The position numbers were made by a program, and so were the translations under genes. Source: Ichthyophis bannanicus (lineage: Eukaryota > Chordata > Amphibia > Gymnophiona > Ichthyophiidae). Taken from it: a stretch of DNA of 64,000 nt. The DNA lies in assembly GCA_033557465.1 (NCBI GenBank), contig CM066032.1, positions 60,672,955-60,736,954 on the forward strand, written 5' to 3'. Under the pieces are notes generated by a model, which made no database searches, was not told the DNA's origin, and worked only from the letters and a program-made list of their open reading frames with translations. This document shows, piece by piece, positions 20,267-30,393 of this stretch (positions are counted from its first letter, which is position 1; the number at the start of each line of letters is the position of its first letter).

Positions 20267-20461
20267 GATCCAGCCAATGGGAAGGCTGTGGGGACGGACC
20301 ACTGGAATGCTGCTCTAGTCACAGACTGTGAGTAGGGTCCAGCCAATGGGAAGGCTATGGGGGCGGAGCACTGGAATACAGCCCTAGTCTTAGACTGTGA
20401 ATAGGATCCAGCCAATGGGAAGACGTTGGGGGCGGAGCACTGGAATGCTGCTCTAGTCACA
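20267..20461 (+). promoter_or_regulatory. three 69-bp tandem units, each with a CCAAT box and a GC-box-like site
   Basis: CCAAT occurs at 20,274, 20,343 and 20,412, an exact 69-bp period. Each unit also has 'gggcgg' or its decayed form 'ggacgg' about 20 bp downstream and a conserved 'cactggaatgctgctctagt'-type end. CCAAT (NF-Y) and GGGCGG (Sp1) are known promoter elements. The array stands about 470 bp before the first L2-like endonuclease motif on the same strand, so it may be the promoter monomers of that LINE's 5' UTR. Function is inference. Confidence 0.5.
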
Positions 20462-20469
20462 GGAAGGGA

Positions 20470-23360
20470 GGAGGTGAGTTGGGAAGTTGTGCTGTGCTGA
20501 ACAAGTTAAGTTTCTGTGTATGGTGGGAGATGGAAGAGAAGTGATGCTCCCACCCATGGCTGGTGCAAAGATCGGAGGTGTTCTAGGCAGGCCTTCCATC
20601 CTGCCACCCCCCATTGCCACCACTCTTGTCCCTTTCTGGGGCCAGAAGCAGCGGCAGCAGCAATGGCAAGGGAACTACGACACAGTGCTTATCTAAGGCG
20701 CCGATGCTGTAGCATAGTTCCTGCCTGCTATTATCTGACGCTTCCGCCCCCTACAACACAGATTTCCAGTTTATGCAATAGTAAAAGTAAAGCACAGTGC
20801 AGCAGAGAGCCTTTGAGCACCAGCACATGCAGGCAGATGCACTCAAGACCTCTGTATCCCCCCCCCCCCCCACCCCCAGGAACACCTAAGGGCTGGCTCT
20901 GGCTCGATTCTTCCTCCTTCACTCCCGCTGATGCAACTGGCTCTGCTTAACTGTCACTCGCTTCACTCCAAATCCATCCCTGTTCATGACCTGGTCCAAG
21001 AGCACTCTCTAGACCTCCTGCTCCTTACAGAGACTTGGCTGAGGGATGGTGCCTCCCCCCAGGCTACTCTGCCCTTTCCTCTCCCCGCCGTGGTAAGAAT
21101 GGTGGAGGGGTTGCAGTACTTCACTGCTCTTCCCTTCCTATCCAGGAGCTCTCTTCTCCAGCTCCCCACTATCCTGAGTCCCTTCTACTCCGCCTTGGTT
21201 CCTCCCCCCCCCCCCCTTTCTCCTGATTTACGGCACTCCTTCCCTGCAACCATACCTTTGGGATTCCCTCCTTTTCACTCTGTCTGAAACCGCCCTCCTC
21301 TACCCCCACATCCTTATCTTAGGTGACTTTAATGTTCATCTTGATCATCCTTCCAGGTCCCGAGATGCCTTCTTCTGCTCACTCATTGCCGATCTTTCTC
21401 TGCAGCAACATGTCTGTTTTCCTACCCATTCAGCTGGTCATACCCTAGATCTGATACTTTCCCCCATGAGTTCTCCTATCGTTCCCTCTGCTCTTCATTC
21501 TCTCCCAGTTCCCTGGTCTGATCACCTCTGTCTCTTCTTCTCAATCCCCTCCCCCCCTCTCCTTCTGCTCAGCAGCCCGGCACGTGAACGCTACCACCTT
21601 CTCGCAATTTCCCTCCGCTGACACTCTTTTCCCTGCCAATTTTTCTTCACTTTCTCCAGATCTGCAGGTCCAGACTTGAAATTCTATTTTGTTGGCTGCC
21701 CTAGACCAGCCTGCTCCCCTCCGACCTGTCTCAGATGCCCGCCGTTCGCACCCTCACCCCTGGTTTCATCCCAGTCTCTTCCTCCATTGCTCCTATCTCT
21801 GCCGCGCTTAGCACCTCTGGTGTAAACACTCTTCCCCAAATTCCCTGGCCCGCTATTGCCATTGTCACCGTCATTATCGCCTCCTCCTCCATTCCAGCAA
21901 GCAAGCCTACTGTTCCAACGTCATTTCTTCAGCCTCAAGTTCCCCCCACCACCTCTATTCTATCCTCTGTTCGCTTACTGCCTCGCACTCCTTTGCCTCC
22001 TCTGCTCCTCCTCCTCCTATCCCTGATCCAGCCTTATTAGCCACACACTTCAATGGCAAAATGCAGGCCTTGCGCTCACTCTTTCCCTCCTTTCCTTCCC
22101 CCCTCTCTCTCTCCCATTTTGATTCCCTATCCCCCACATCCCTACCCATTACAGATGATCCTCCCTTCTCCCATCATTGGTCTTCCTTTCGACTTATTAC
22201 CCTCCCCGAATTGTCTAAGGCCCTCTCCACTACTTGCAAAACTACCTGTCATTCTGATCCTATTCCCTCTTCCTGGTTGACAGAGTCCTCTCTAGCACTT
22301 GTCCCACTCTTTCTCTTTATATTTAATTCCAGCCTTCTCTCTGGTACCTTTCCGTCCCCCTGGAAGCACACCCTGATTCGCCCTATTCTAAAGAAGCCCT
22401 CCCTGGATCCCGCTGTCCCTATCAACTGGCGCCCCATCTCCAATCTTTCCTTCTTTTCCAAACTCCTTGAAAAACTGGTCTTTTCCCAGCTCTCCTGTCA
22501 CCTGGATGCTACCCTGTCCCTTCACCCCCGTCAGTCCGGTTTCTGCCCCAGCCATAGTACAGAGTCCATTCTCCTCTCCTTTTGAATGAATTGCATACTG
22601 CTCACGGCCATGGCTCTATCTCCATTGCAGTTTCCCTTGATCTTTCTGCTGCCTTCGACTTAGTCGATCACCACACCCTCCTCTCACACCTCCGCGACGT
22701 TGGGATTACCGGTTCTGTCCTTCATTGGTTCCATTCCTTTCTTGCTAATAGATCCTTCTCGGATCTTTCTGGCTCCTCCTTCTCACCTGTAACCCCTCTC
22801 ACCTGTGGTGCCCTCAAAGGTCCGTCCTGGCCCCTCTGCTGTTCAATATCTTCCTACAGTAGCTCCCCTGACCCTTCTGGTGCAGCAATTCGGTGTCTCC
22901 TCATACTATTATGCAGATGACATCATTCTCATTCATCATATGGACTCCTCTGTACCCGATCACCCCACTCAACTCCTGCCTTTCCTGTCTTAACTCCTGG
23001 ATGTCCTCCAACTATCTCCATATAAACCTCTCCAAAACTATGGCCATCTGGTTCACCTTTGGCGACCCCATCCCTCCTACTGGCCCTCTGCTTTCTTCAT
23101 CCCCTATCCCCATTGCTTCTACCATTTGTTATCTCGGTGTTACCCTTGACTCTGCCCTGTCTTTCCATGACCACGTCTCCTCAGTTGTTCAGCATTCCCT
23201 CCATTCCCTAAGGCAAATTCGTGCTTCAGTTGGTACAAAACACAGCAGCCTGAATCCTCACCCATGCCACACGTTCAGACCACGTCACCCCTCCTCCTCA
23301 TTCTTCTCCACTGGCTCCCTGTGTCTTCCAGAATTCAATACAAAATCCTTATTTTCTCCT
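20470..23360 (+). mobile_element. L2-like LINE, long copy with 5' region, endonuclease and RT, 3'-truncated
   Basis: After a 5' leader (a 144-codon frame at 20,516-20,950 that I do not recognise), the endonuclease starts at 20,931 with LALLNCHSLHSKS and LDLLLLTETWL, the N-x-x-S-L and T-E-T-W blocks of the L2 APE domain. The phrase LILGDFNVHLDHP appears near 21,315. RT blocks follow: INWRPISNLSFFSKLLEKLV (22,425), SLDLSAAFDLVDHHTLL (motif A, 22,635), a decayed motif B near 22,810, YYADDIILIHH (motif C, 22,909), INLSKTMAIWF and ICYLGVTLD. Frame changes occur at least near 21,290, 22,585, 22,810 and 22,990. The copy ends at about 23,360 inside the C-terminal region, so the 3' UTR is lost. Confidence 0.85.
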
Positions 23361-23520
23361 TATTAACGGATTCCTTAAACAATGTTAAAAATGTTCGTAC
23401 TTTTTAGTTTGCAGCTAAGAATATGTGATGGGAACATAATGAATGACCGACATAGCTATAGAGTTATAGCTAAATTAATCTGCTATTACTTTGCTTTGTT
23501 TTTGAAGACTGAGCGACGTT

Positions 23521-23560
23521 TACTTCCTGATGCAGCATTAGCGAAACGCTGCCTACAAAG
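23521..23560 (+). ncRNA. hammerhead-like motif
   Basis: CCTGATGC, a small AGCATTAGC stem-loop, then GAAACGCTGCC keeps the CUGAUGN / stem / GAAA order of a minimal type I hammerhead, with the last A of CUGAUGA replaced by C. It lies in an AT-rich region with no coding remnant, possibly the 3' end of a Penelope-like element. Confidence 0.4.
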
Positions 23561-24394
23561 TAAAATGAGGCCTGTATAAGCTAAGAAAGTCCTTTCTGAT
23601 TATTCTCTATATGGGATGAGAGTTTATTATTGAAAGTGTTAAAAATAGAATAGTTGATGGTCATAGTGGCATAGGAAGATTCTTAAAATAAAAATATTGG
23701 AAAATGGAAGGCTGTTTTAGAACCGTTGATGCAGTACTGAAAAGTCAAAATTTAAATGCCATTTGAGCAAAGAGCTGAAGAAACAGGCCCAGATCTTTTT
23801 CCTTCCGTTTTATAAAGAAAGAAAAAGTTGCAATATTCATTGGAATATATATATATATCTTTGAAGAGGTTTAAAACTGGCCTTAATAATTCTAGTGAGG
23901 GAGTGTTTTGGAAGTAATTGTGTAGCTGGTCAGGTGCAGTGAGGGACCCGAGGACGCAACAGCCTGGAGCACGGGATCATCACTGCTGGTTGAGACATCT
24001 GTTCAACAGTGAGAACACCGAAGGCGGCGTCCAGCTGTCCATCGCGCACCCTGGCCAGAACACTTCCCTAATTGAGCTTGATTAGTAAACAAAGGAAAAA
24101 GCAGGCGGACCACAGCCACACAGGTGGTAAGGGAAAAATAAGTAGGTGCTCTAGGCACAGCTGTGGTGAGACTCGCCAAAGCAAACGCGTGTACACGCAT
24201 GCTGCGTATGGGTTAAGGACATTATCCCAAGGAACACTGGCATTATAACGGGAGGCGGTATCGTCGTACTGCAACCAGGCATACAAGTGTGTGAACCTAG
24301 GTTTATATTGGTATCATTACCCCTTTATTAGTTGAATGCGTTGCATTACATTTATCAGTAACCCTTCCCGCAGCCACTATACATTTACATCTCC
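23561..24394. other. anonymous DNA, no supported gene
   Basis: No recognised coding segment or repeat terminus, apart from a short (AT)n run near 23,848. Confidence 0.5.
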
Positions 24395-24625
24395 CCCCAG
24401 CGATTGGTATATAAGCTGTGACCCTGTAAATAGTCGAATGTTTTAACCGCCTCCAACAATGCCTTTGTTGGATAACTTAATATGTAAATAGTTATTATTT
24501 TACTTTGTAAATAGTTATTGTACCTCATCAAAATGTTTTCTGTACCTGGTTTGTTCAATGTAAACCGCCCTGATCGTTGGAAGGGGCGGCATAGAAGAAC
24601 TCTTCAAATAAATAAATAAAATAAA
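24395..24625 (+). repeat. L2-type 3' UTR and tail
   Basis: Contains 'gttcaatgtaaaccgccctg', then 'ggggcggcatagaagaactc' and an AAATAAATAAATAA-type tail, the common end of L2-like LINEs in such genomes. No coding part is attached. Confidence 0.65.
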
Positions 24626-24744
24626 TCTGTGCTTATCATACATACTAAGCCAACTTGGTTTTTTTTTAATTATAGAAATTCTTACTCCTTATTCTCCTAA
24701 CATATCTTAACGTTCAAATAAATGTGGTTAAACATTTGTATTCT

Positions 24745-25050
24745 GGTATTGGTGACCTTCCAAGACTTTCTGTTTGCCTATCACTTCTGACCCCCTCCTA
24801 AAGGAAGTTGCATTGGAGGGGGGAAATAAGCGGCTTGCCATGTGTGTCGGAGCACATGGACTGATGTGAGCACTAAAGTGGCAGCACAAAGCCTCCACTG
24901 CCAAGCCTCCCCCTCCTCCCGTCCCCAAAGACGGAATCAGCAGTGGCTACGGGGGGGGGGGGCGGCTCAGTGGCATGACTGGGGGGAGGGGCGGCATGGC
25001 CAGGGCTTCTGCCTGGAGCAGCAGCAGAAACTCATGGAGGGCCCCGATTG
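24745..25050. repeat. unclassified interspersed repeat, family R1
   Basis: The block around 24,790-24,850 (three C-rich bases, then 'ggaagttgcattggaggggg' and a CATGTG-type stretch) recurs at 51,015-51,080 in the same orientation and, inverted, at 54,640-54,700. The three loci are non-coding and differ in between. A non-autonomous DNA element is possible, but termini are not resolved. Confidence 0.4.
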
Positions 25051-25069
25051 TAACCTCACGGAAGGGTGG

Positions 25070-25910
25070 TGTTATTGTTTGCGGATTGGTGGGGCAGTTG
25101 CAAGCATAGTTTTTGGGTTAGTGGGGCAATTGCCAAGGTATTTTTTTTTTAGGAGTGAGGGCAGTTTGATGGGCGGTAGGACAATTGTGAGGGAGAGGTT
25201 TTTAGGAGCAGAGGCAGGGTGCGGATTTGGTGGGGCATTTGCGAGGGGCAGATTTTGGGGGTGGGACATTTTGCAGGATGGTGAAGCAATTGCCGGGGTA
25301 TTTTTTTTTAGGAGTGAGGGTAGGTTGTCCTGTGGTAGGGCATTTGCGAGGGAGTGTTTTTTAGGAGTAGGGGTAGTATGAGGGTTTGGTGAAGCAGTTG
25401 TGAGTGGTAGAATTTTGAGGTGAAGCAATTGCCAGGCGGTAGTTTTTGGGAGTCGGGGCAGATTGCAGTCAGTCAATTTTTAGGAGTGAAGCATTTTGGA
25501 GGATAGTGGGGAAGTTGTGAGAGAGTGTTTTATGGGGTAGGTACAGTTTATGGGCTGATGAGGCAATTGCATGAGGTAATTTATAGGGGTGAGGTAGTTG
25601 CGAGGGGGTCATTTTTGAGGGGGTGGGAGCAATTTATGGAGTGGTGGCGTTCTTATGAGGAGTATTTTTGGTGGTGGTACAGTCTGTGAGGTTGTTAACT
25701 GGGATGGGAGCAGTTTGCAATGTGGTGGAGCACTTGCAGGAGGTTGCTTTTTGGAGTGGGAATAGGTGTTAGGACAGTTGTGAGATGTAGTTTTTGGAAG
25801 TGAGCAGTTTGCAGAGTAGTGACATGTGGTATTTTTTCATGGTGACAGTGGGTTGGTAGGGCAGTTGTGAGGGAGTATTTATTGAGGTCAGGGACAATTT
25901 GGGGGGTTGG
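25070..25910. repeat. degenerate G/T-rich minisatellite, about 50-55-bp unit
   Basis: More than a dozen imperfect repeats combine 'ggtggggcaattgcgaggg'-like text with 'tttttaggagtgagggcag'-like text, for example at 25,086, 25,135, 25,220, 25,290, 25,385 and 25,560. The plus strand is strongly G/T-rich and C-poor through the whole tract. Open frames here on both strands arise from the repetition and are not genes. Confidence 0.75.
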
Positions 25911-26344
25911 GAGAACAGAGAACAGGGAGAGGGAGTGGTCTCACTGTATGTAGGCTTCTACGCTACAATGCTATTTTTGGGGGGATTATTTCTCTAGAAC
26001 CCCAATCCAATTTGGCCCATTTTCCAACCTGATGTGCCTTTTTCCACCTTTTCCCATATAACAAGTTTCATCCCATTCCATTAAATTTTTGGAGATTCAT
26101 TTTGCCCCCAGACAGACATTCTTGACCCTTTTTATAAAATTCTTTGCATCTCTGAGGGATTTTGGTAAGACCCTGCACCAGTTTCTGCCCTCTGCCCTTT
26201 CAGAGAGGTACAGCCTCCAGAATGGGACACAACCTCCTAGCTGAGGTCTCAGCCCTGACTCTCCCCAGTCATACGAAGGTATCGCTACGTCCCTTTCTCC
26301 TTATTCACTCCAGCATCTCTCCGGCTCTGGTCACCGCTTTCACC
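25911..26344. other. anonymous DNA
   Basis: No recognised gene, repeat terminus or RNA element. Confidence 0.45.
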
Positions 26345-26460
26345 TGATTTATTTATTTGTTCCTATTTGATATCCTGTCTTTTCAAAAAACAGCCCAGAA
26401 CTGCTATTGATTAAAAAAAACAAAAACCTAAAAATATCCCGTGTCTTTAGATGTAACCAG
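26345..26460 (-). repeat. L2-type 3' tail
   Basis: 'atttatttatttgttcctat' followed by a 'gatatcctgtct' block is the reverse-complemented L2-type tail seen elsewhere in the window. No coding part is visible. Confidence 0.45.
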
Positions 26461-27340
26461 AAAAAAGAATTACTCATCTTCTAGTTCTTCCTCACCCAGC
26501 CCAATCCAATCCCAACCCACCATGGCTATACTAAAAACCTGCAGGGGTCCACCAAACCAAGCATGATTCCACGTGCACCGAAAAACCCAGTCACAAAACG
26601 TGGAATGCAACAAAAGGACGTGTGAAATTTGAAAACTTTTATTACTTTATTCCACTTCAGCCACTGGCTGAAAACCTGGCCTGGCTGCTGCACTCAAGGA
26701 CGGGAATTTAGAGTCCCTTTTTTAGAAAAACCTTTAGCTACATTATTGGTCGGTCTGGTGTTTGAACGGGACTGGAGCCTGATCTTGTCATCTTATTTTA
26801 AGAGAATGGAGGAGTTATTTTTAGGGCAACACATCAGAGTATATCCAGATGTTGCCCTGGTCAACAAAGGAGCGGCTAAAATTGTTTCTAGCTGTGCAAC
26901 ACGAAACGGTGGCTATGGATACAACCTCTGCTCTTTGGTACCCATGCAAATGTATTGTTAAATAGTTAGGGATTAGGTACATGTTTTGGTACCAGAGCGG
27001 CTGCATTCTTTTCAGGACGTGAAGAAAATTTCCATCTTGGCTGTCTCTCCACAAGTGATGGAAGAGGATGGATGGAACTGGGTGATAGGCGCACGTATTC
27101 AGATCGCCCTGGACCCGATTTTCATCTGGGTGGTGCTATGCACCACGTCGGCGCATAGCCCGCCCACCATCTGTCTAACCTGGATTTTCGGTGCCGGGGT
27201 CATTGAAAATCCAAAGGGCTAAGCAAGTAGCATCAAAAATTGGTGCTACCCGTTTAGTCCTTTCCTTCACCCCTGCTCCGTCTCGGAATTCCCCTAACAC
27301 GCCCCATTGCTAACCGCATAGCATCTGGTCGTATTAGGGA
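26461..27340. other. anonymous DNA, no supported gene
   Basis: The longest frame (110 codons at 26,629) has no recognisable motif and no splice-based support. I see nothing else. Confidence 0.5.
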
Positions 27341-27401
27341 CTTATCCGGGATTTTCAAAGAGCACCACCTCTGTAGGTGCCTTTTGAAAATCCCGGATAA
27401 G
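27341..27401. repeat. 61-bp hairpin
   Basis: 'cttatccgggattttcaaag' and its reverse complement close a stem of about 27 bp over a 4-7-base loop near 27,370, with one or two mismatches. It may be the centre of a larger decayed foldback element, since 'ggattttcggtgccgg' and 'gaaaatccaaagggc' blocks lie just upstream (27,182-27,220). Confidence 0.55.
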
Positions 27402-27559
27402 GCATTTACACAGGTAACTAGGCCCCCTTCGAAACTCAGGCCCCCTATTACCATCATTTTTTGACTGACCTTGATTTCCTTTTTGAAAATCTCCACTTCG
27501 CCCCCTTCATTTTCTGGTCTAAGATTATGCAGAAGGAAATAATTACTTGCTTAAGTTGT

Positions 27560-27655
27560 AGTTTTTCCCTGATTTTCTTTATTCTGTCCTCCGGTTTCCG
27601 TAACAAGTTGAGGGGCGGTATATCAAGATTTAATAAATGAAACGAAATGAAATTT
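27560..27655 (+). repeat. L2-type 3' tail
   Basis: 'gaggggcggtatatcaagat' followed by an AATAAATGAAA-like stretch matches the standard L2 end seen at 24,570-24,625. Confidence 0.5.
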
Positions 27656-28332
27656 GTAAATTTGTTCAGAAAACCAAGCAGGGTTATGAGCAGGCTATCT
27701 TGCTCTAGAAGTCACTCATTAACCCAGAGACCAGGTCCTCCCTTCCTGCGTTGCTCCTTATGACTCAGGGCTGCCCAACTTCCTAACAGTTTGGTTCTAC
27801 TCAATGAGACTCCCTCGTTAAACCGTTATCCCTCCAACACATCACTGGCCCCACTAAGTATCCACCAGAACATTTCCTTCTGATTAATGTTCCAGCTGCC
27901 CCCTCTCTCCCCCCCCCAACAGTGAATTAATCACTGTTAATCTCAGTCTGTGACAGGCACTGATAAATCATTATCCCAGGGCAAAAGATTTCCAGGGCGC
28001 CCACGCAGCACAGGAGCTGTCCTGCCAGATTTCATTATTAACGGAGAGGAGCGTTTTACTGCCAGCCCATTTTCTGGAGTCGATTAGGAATACAAATTCT
28101 TGCCGGGTTCTAGGAACTGGAAATACAAGTCCAGAGCAGCAATGGGACATGATGGCTGATGCAGAAACCGTAGACTAAAGCCCGGCACAGGGTTATGGAA
28201 TGCAACTTTAGCGCAGAACCTTCGCTCACCAATGCTGTAAGCAAACGGCTGTATGCCAAAGTCTATGCTAAGCAAGGAGAGCGAGCCAGACACACGTGCA
28301 CAGGGCTTTGCAGAAACAGGACCTATATCCTG
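27656..28332. other. anonymous DNA
   Basis: Nothing recognised other than a C-run near 27,910. Confidence 0.45.
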
Positions 28333-28351
28333 CACACACACACACACACAC
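28333..28351. repeat. (CA)n microsatellite
   Basis: About nine CA units, uninterrupted. Confidence 0.95.
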
Positions 28352-28534
28352 AAATGGCATTTGCCCAGGAATGCTATCTGCCATATAAATATTATTCTGT
28401 GCAGCAGTTCTGCTTAGAATAACATCAGTGTTCGTAAACACGCTTTTTCCAGCACACCTCCTGCTGGGGGGTGTTTTCACTACTCAGTTCGGCAAAGCTA
28501 GAAAAAAAGTTGTGAACTTGCACACTCTGCAATG

Positions 28535-28745
28535 CAATGTGTGCCTTTGAGTCAGTCCCGACTCCTGGCGACCCAGAAGCTCCTGGGTTTTCTTGGCAGT
28601 GTCACCGGAAGTAGATTGCCAGGCCTTTCTTCCGAGGCAATGGAGGGTTAAGTGACTTGCCCAAGGCCACAAGGAGTGCTAGTGGGAATTGAACCCTGGT
28701 TGCTTGGTTATCAAGCCAGTGTTCTAACCACTAGGCTACTCCTCC
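28535..28745 (-). mobile_element. tRNA-derived SINE with MIR-like core and RTE tail
   Basis: Read on the minus strand, the head has an A-box-like TAGCCTAGTGG (28,738-28,728) and a B-box-like GGGTTCAATTCCC (28,696-28,684). The body matches the MIR/V-SINE type block 'ttgggcaagtcacttaaccc' (28,676-28,643). The 3' part ends with 'gggtcgccaggagtcgggac' and 'gactcaaaggcac', which corresponds to the 3' terminus of the RTE at 7,409-7,470. It would have been transcribed by RNA polymerase III and mobilised by an RTE. The pairing with RTE is inferred from the shared tail. No intact tRNA fold remains, so this is not a tRNA gene. Confidence 0.8.
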
Positions 28746-28894
28746 ACTCGTTGTACACTCTAGAGAGAGAAGAAATAGGCAGAAATTCCTCATTGCAGAC
28801 CTATGAGCTAACCCTTTACATCTCCTTGGACCTTGCATTTAATTGCCATCATTGAGCTCAACCTTCTGCGCGCTTCTAAGCATCTGAGCCGCAT

Positions 28895-29070
28895 AACTAA
28901 TAGCTCCATGCCAAAATCTGCAAAAACGTAGACACCCAGGAAGGAGTAGATAACATGAGGAGGGTTCTAACAAAGCTTAAAGAACAGTTTAAAATGTGGC
29001 AGCTGAAATTTAATGCTAAAAAATGCAGGGTCATGCATTTGGGCTGCAAAAATCCAAGGGGAGCAGTAGA
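28895..29070 (+). mobile_element. CR1-C LINE (+), piece 1 of the outermost layer of the nest
   Basis: The plus strand reads AKICKNVDTQEGVDNMRRVL, then MWQLKFNAKKCRVMHLGCKNPRG, the segment that follows the FADD box in CR1 RTs. It stops at 29,070 where a minus-strand CR1-C end begins, and continues at 29,991. Confidence 0.85.
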
Positions 29071-29990
29071 AACATAGAAACATGACGGAGGAAAAAAGAC
29101 CACATGGCCTATCTAGTCTGTCCTTCCATATCAACAACTACAACAGTCCCCTTTTTCCTTTAGAGATCCTCTGTGTTTGTCCCATGCTTTTTTGAATTCA
29201 GTTACTGTCCTCATCTCTACCACCTCCACTGGGAGACTATTCCACGCATCCGCCACTCTTTCCATAAATAAATATTTCCGCATATCACTCCCGAATCTAT
29301 CCCCTTTCACTCTCATTCCATGTCCCCTCGTTGCACAGCTTGCTTTCAATCGAAAGAGGCTTTCCTCCTGTGCATTTATGCCATGGAGGTATTTAAACAT
29401 CTCTATCATATCTCCTCTATCCCGCATTTCCTATGAAGTGTACATATTAAGATCTTTAATTCTGTCCTCATCTACTTTATAATGAAGACCACTAATCATT
29501 TTAGTAGCCACCCTCTGCATCGACTCCAACCTGTTTATATCCTTTTGAAAGTGCGGTCTCCATAGTTGCACACAATACTCCATATGAGATCGCATCAGAG
29601 ACTTATACAGAGGCACTATCACCTCCTTTCTCCTACTGGCGGTTCCTCTCCCTATGCACCCAAGCATCCTTCTGGCTTTCGCCATCATCTTTTCTACCTG
29701 TTCAGCTACCTTAAGATCATGAGACATAATCACACCCAGGACCCGCTCTTCTTTTGTGGACAGAAGTACTTCATTCCCTCCACTGTAGTGCTCCCTTGGA
29801 TTTTTGCAGCCCAAATGTATGACCCTGCATTTTTTAGCATTAAATCTCAGCTGCTAAATTTTAGATCATTAGTCAAGCTTGGCTAGATCCCTCCTCATGC
29901 CTGGGTGTTTATTGCAGATTTTGGTATCATCCGCAAACAGGCAAACTTTACCAGACAGCCCTTCTGTAATATCACTAACAAAGATAGGGG
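29071..29990 (-). mobile_element. CR1-C LINE (-), 5'-truncated, inserted into the plus-strand CR1-C
   Basis: Coding on the minus strand: 29,814-29,431 (GCKNPREHYSGGNEVLL, RRMLGCIGRG, YKSLMRSHMEYCVQLWRP, RVATKMISGL) and 29,427-29,131 (RGDMIEMFKYLHG, RKYLFMERVADAWNSLPVEV). A stop after LNMYTS breaks the frame. The 3' end is 'gaaacatagaaacatgacgg' on the plus strand, a CR1-style short-repeat terminus. The truncated 5' end is near 29,990, where plus-strand CR1-C coding resumes. Confidence 0.87.
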
Positions 29991-30331
29991 TGAAGTGCTT
30001 CTGTCCACGAAAGAAGAGTGGGACCTGGGCATGATTACTTTTGATGATTTTAAGGGGCTAAACAGGTAGAAAAGGCAAAGGCGAAAGTCAGAAGGATGCT
30101 TGGGTACATAGGGAGAGGAATGAACAGCAGAAAAAAGAAGGTGATAGTGCCTCTGTATAAGTCTTTAATGTGATCTCATTTGGACTATTGTGTGCAATTC
30201 TAGATACCACACCCTCAAAAGGATATAAACAGGATGGAGTCAGTGCAGAGGGTGGCTACTAAAATGGTTACTGGGCTTCGCCATAAGGCCTATTGGGACC
30301 GACTTAAAGATTTCAATATGTATACTTTAGA
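29991..30331 (+). mobile_element. CR1-C LINE (+), piece 2
   Basis: Resumes the interrupted plus-strand element with GEVLLSTKEEWDLGMI, then decayed blocks for the RRMLG, SLM-H-DYC, DINRMESVQRVATKMVTGL and KDFNMYTLE segments, with several frame changes. It stops at 30,331 against a palindromic repeat. The next recognisable CR1-C block, RKYFFTERVV, is found at 47,412. Confidence 0.8.
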
Positions 30332-30393
30332 ACAGGGGTCTCCAATTCCAGTCCTGGCGGGCCACAAACCAGTCAGGTTTTCAGGATGTCCCT
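30332..30393. mobile_element. palindromic foldback repeat, left half, split by CR1-B
   Basis: 'caggggtctccaattccagt' and 'caggttttcaggatgtccct' match the left half of the complete copy at 14,533-14,728. After 'gtccctaat' the sequence changes to the CR1-B 3' terminus. The matching right half lies at 47,328. Confidence 0.75.

Noticed and set aside
20516..20950. 144-codon frame as a possible L2 ORF1
   Set aside because: No coiled coil, zinc knuckle or esterase motif is visible and the Pro-run comes from a C-homopolymer; kept only as leader sequence.
24842..25476. Long open frames on both strands (179 and 134 codons)
   Set aside because: They lie in or next to the degenerate minisatellite; the repetition and G/T bias create them, and no domain is visible.
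25070..25910. Possible CRISPR-like regular array
   Set aside because: Units are degenerate and continuous with no unique spacers, and the context is a vertebrate genome.
28684..28738. tRNA-like A and B boxes
   Set aside because: Part of a SINE with MIR-like body and RTE tail; no cloverleaf is preserved, so not a tRNA gene.
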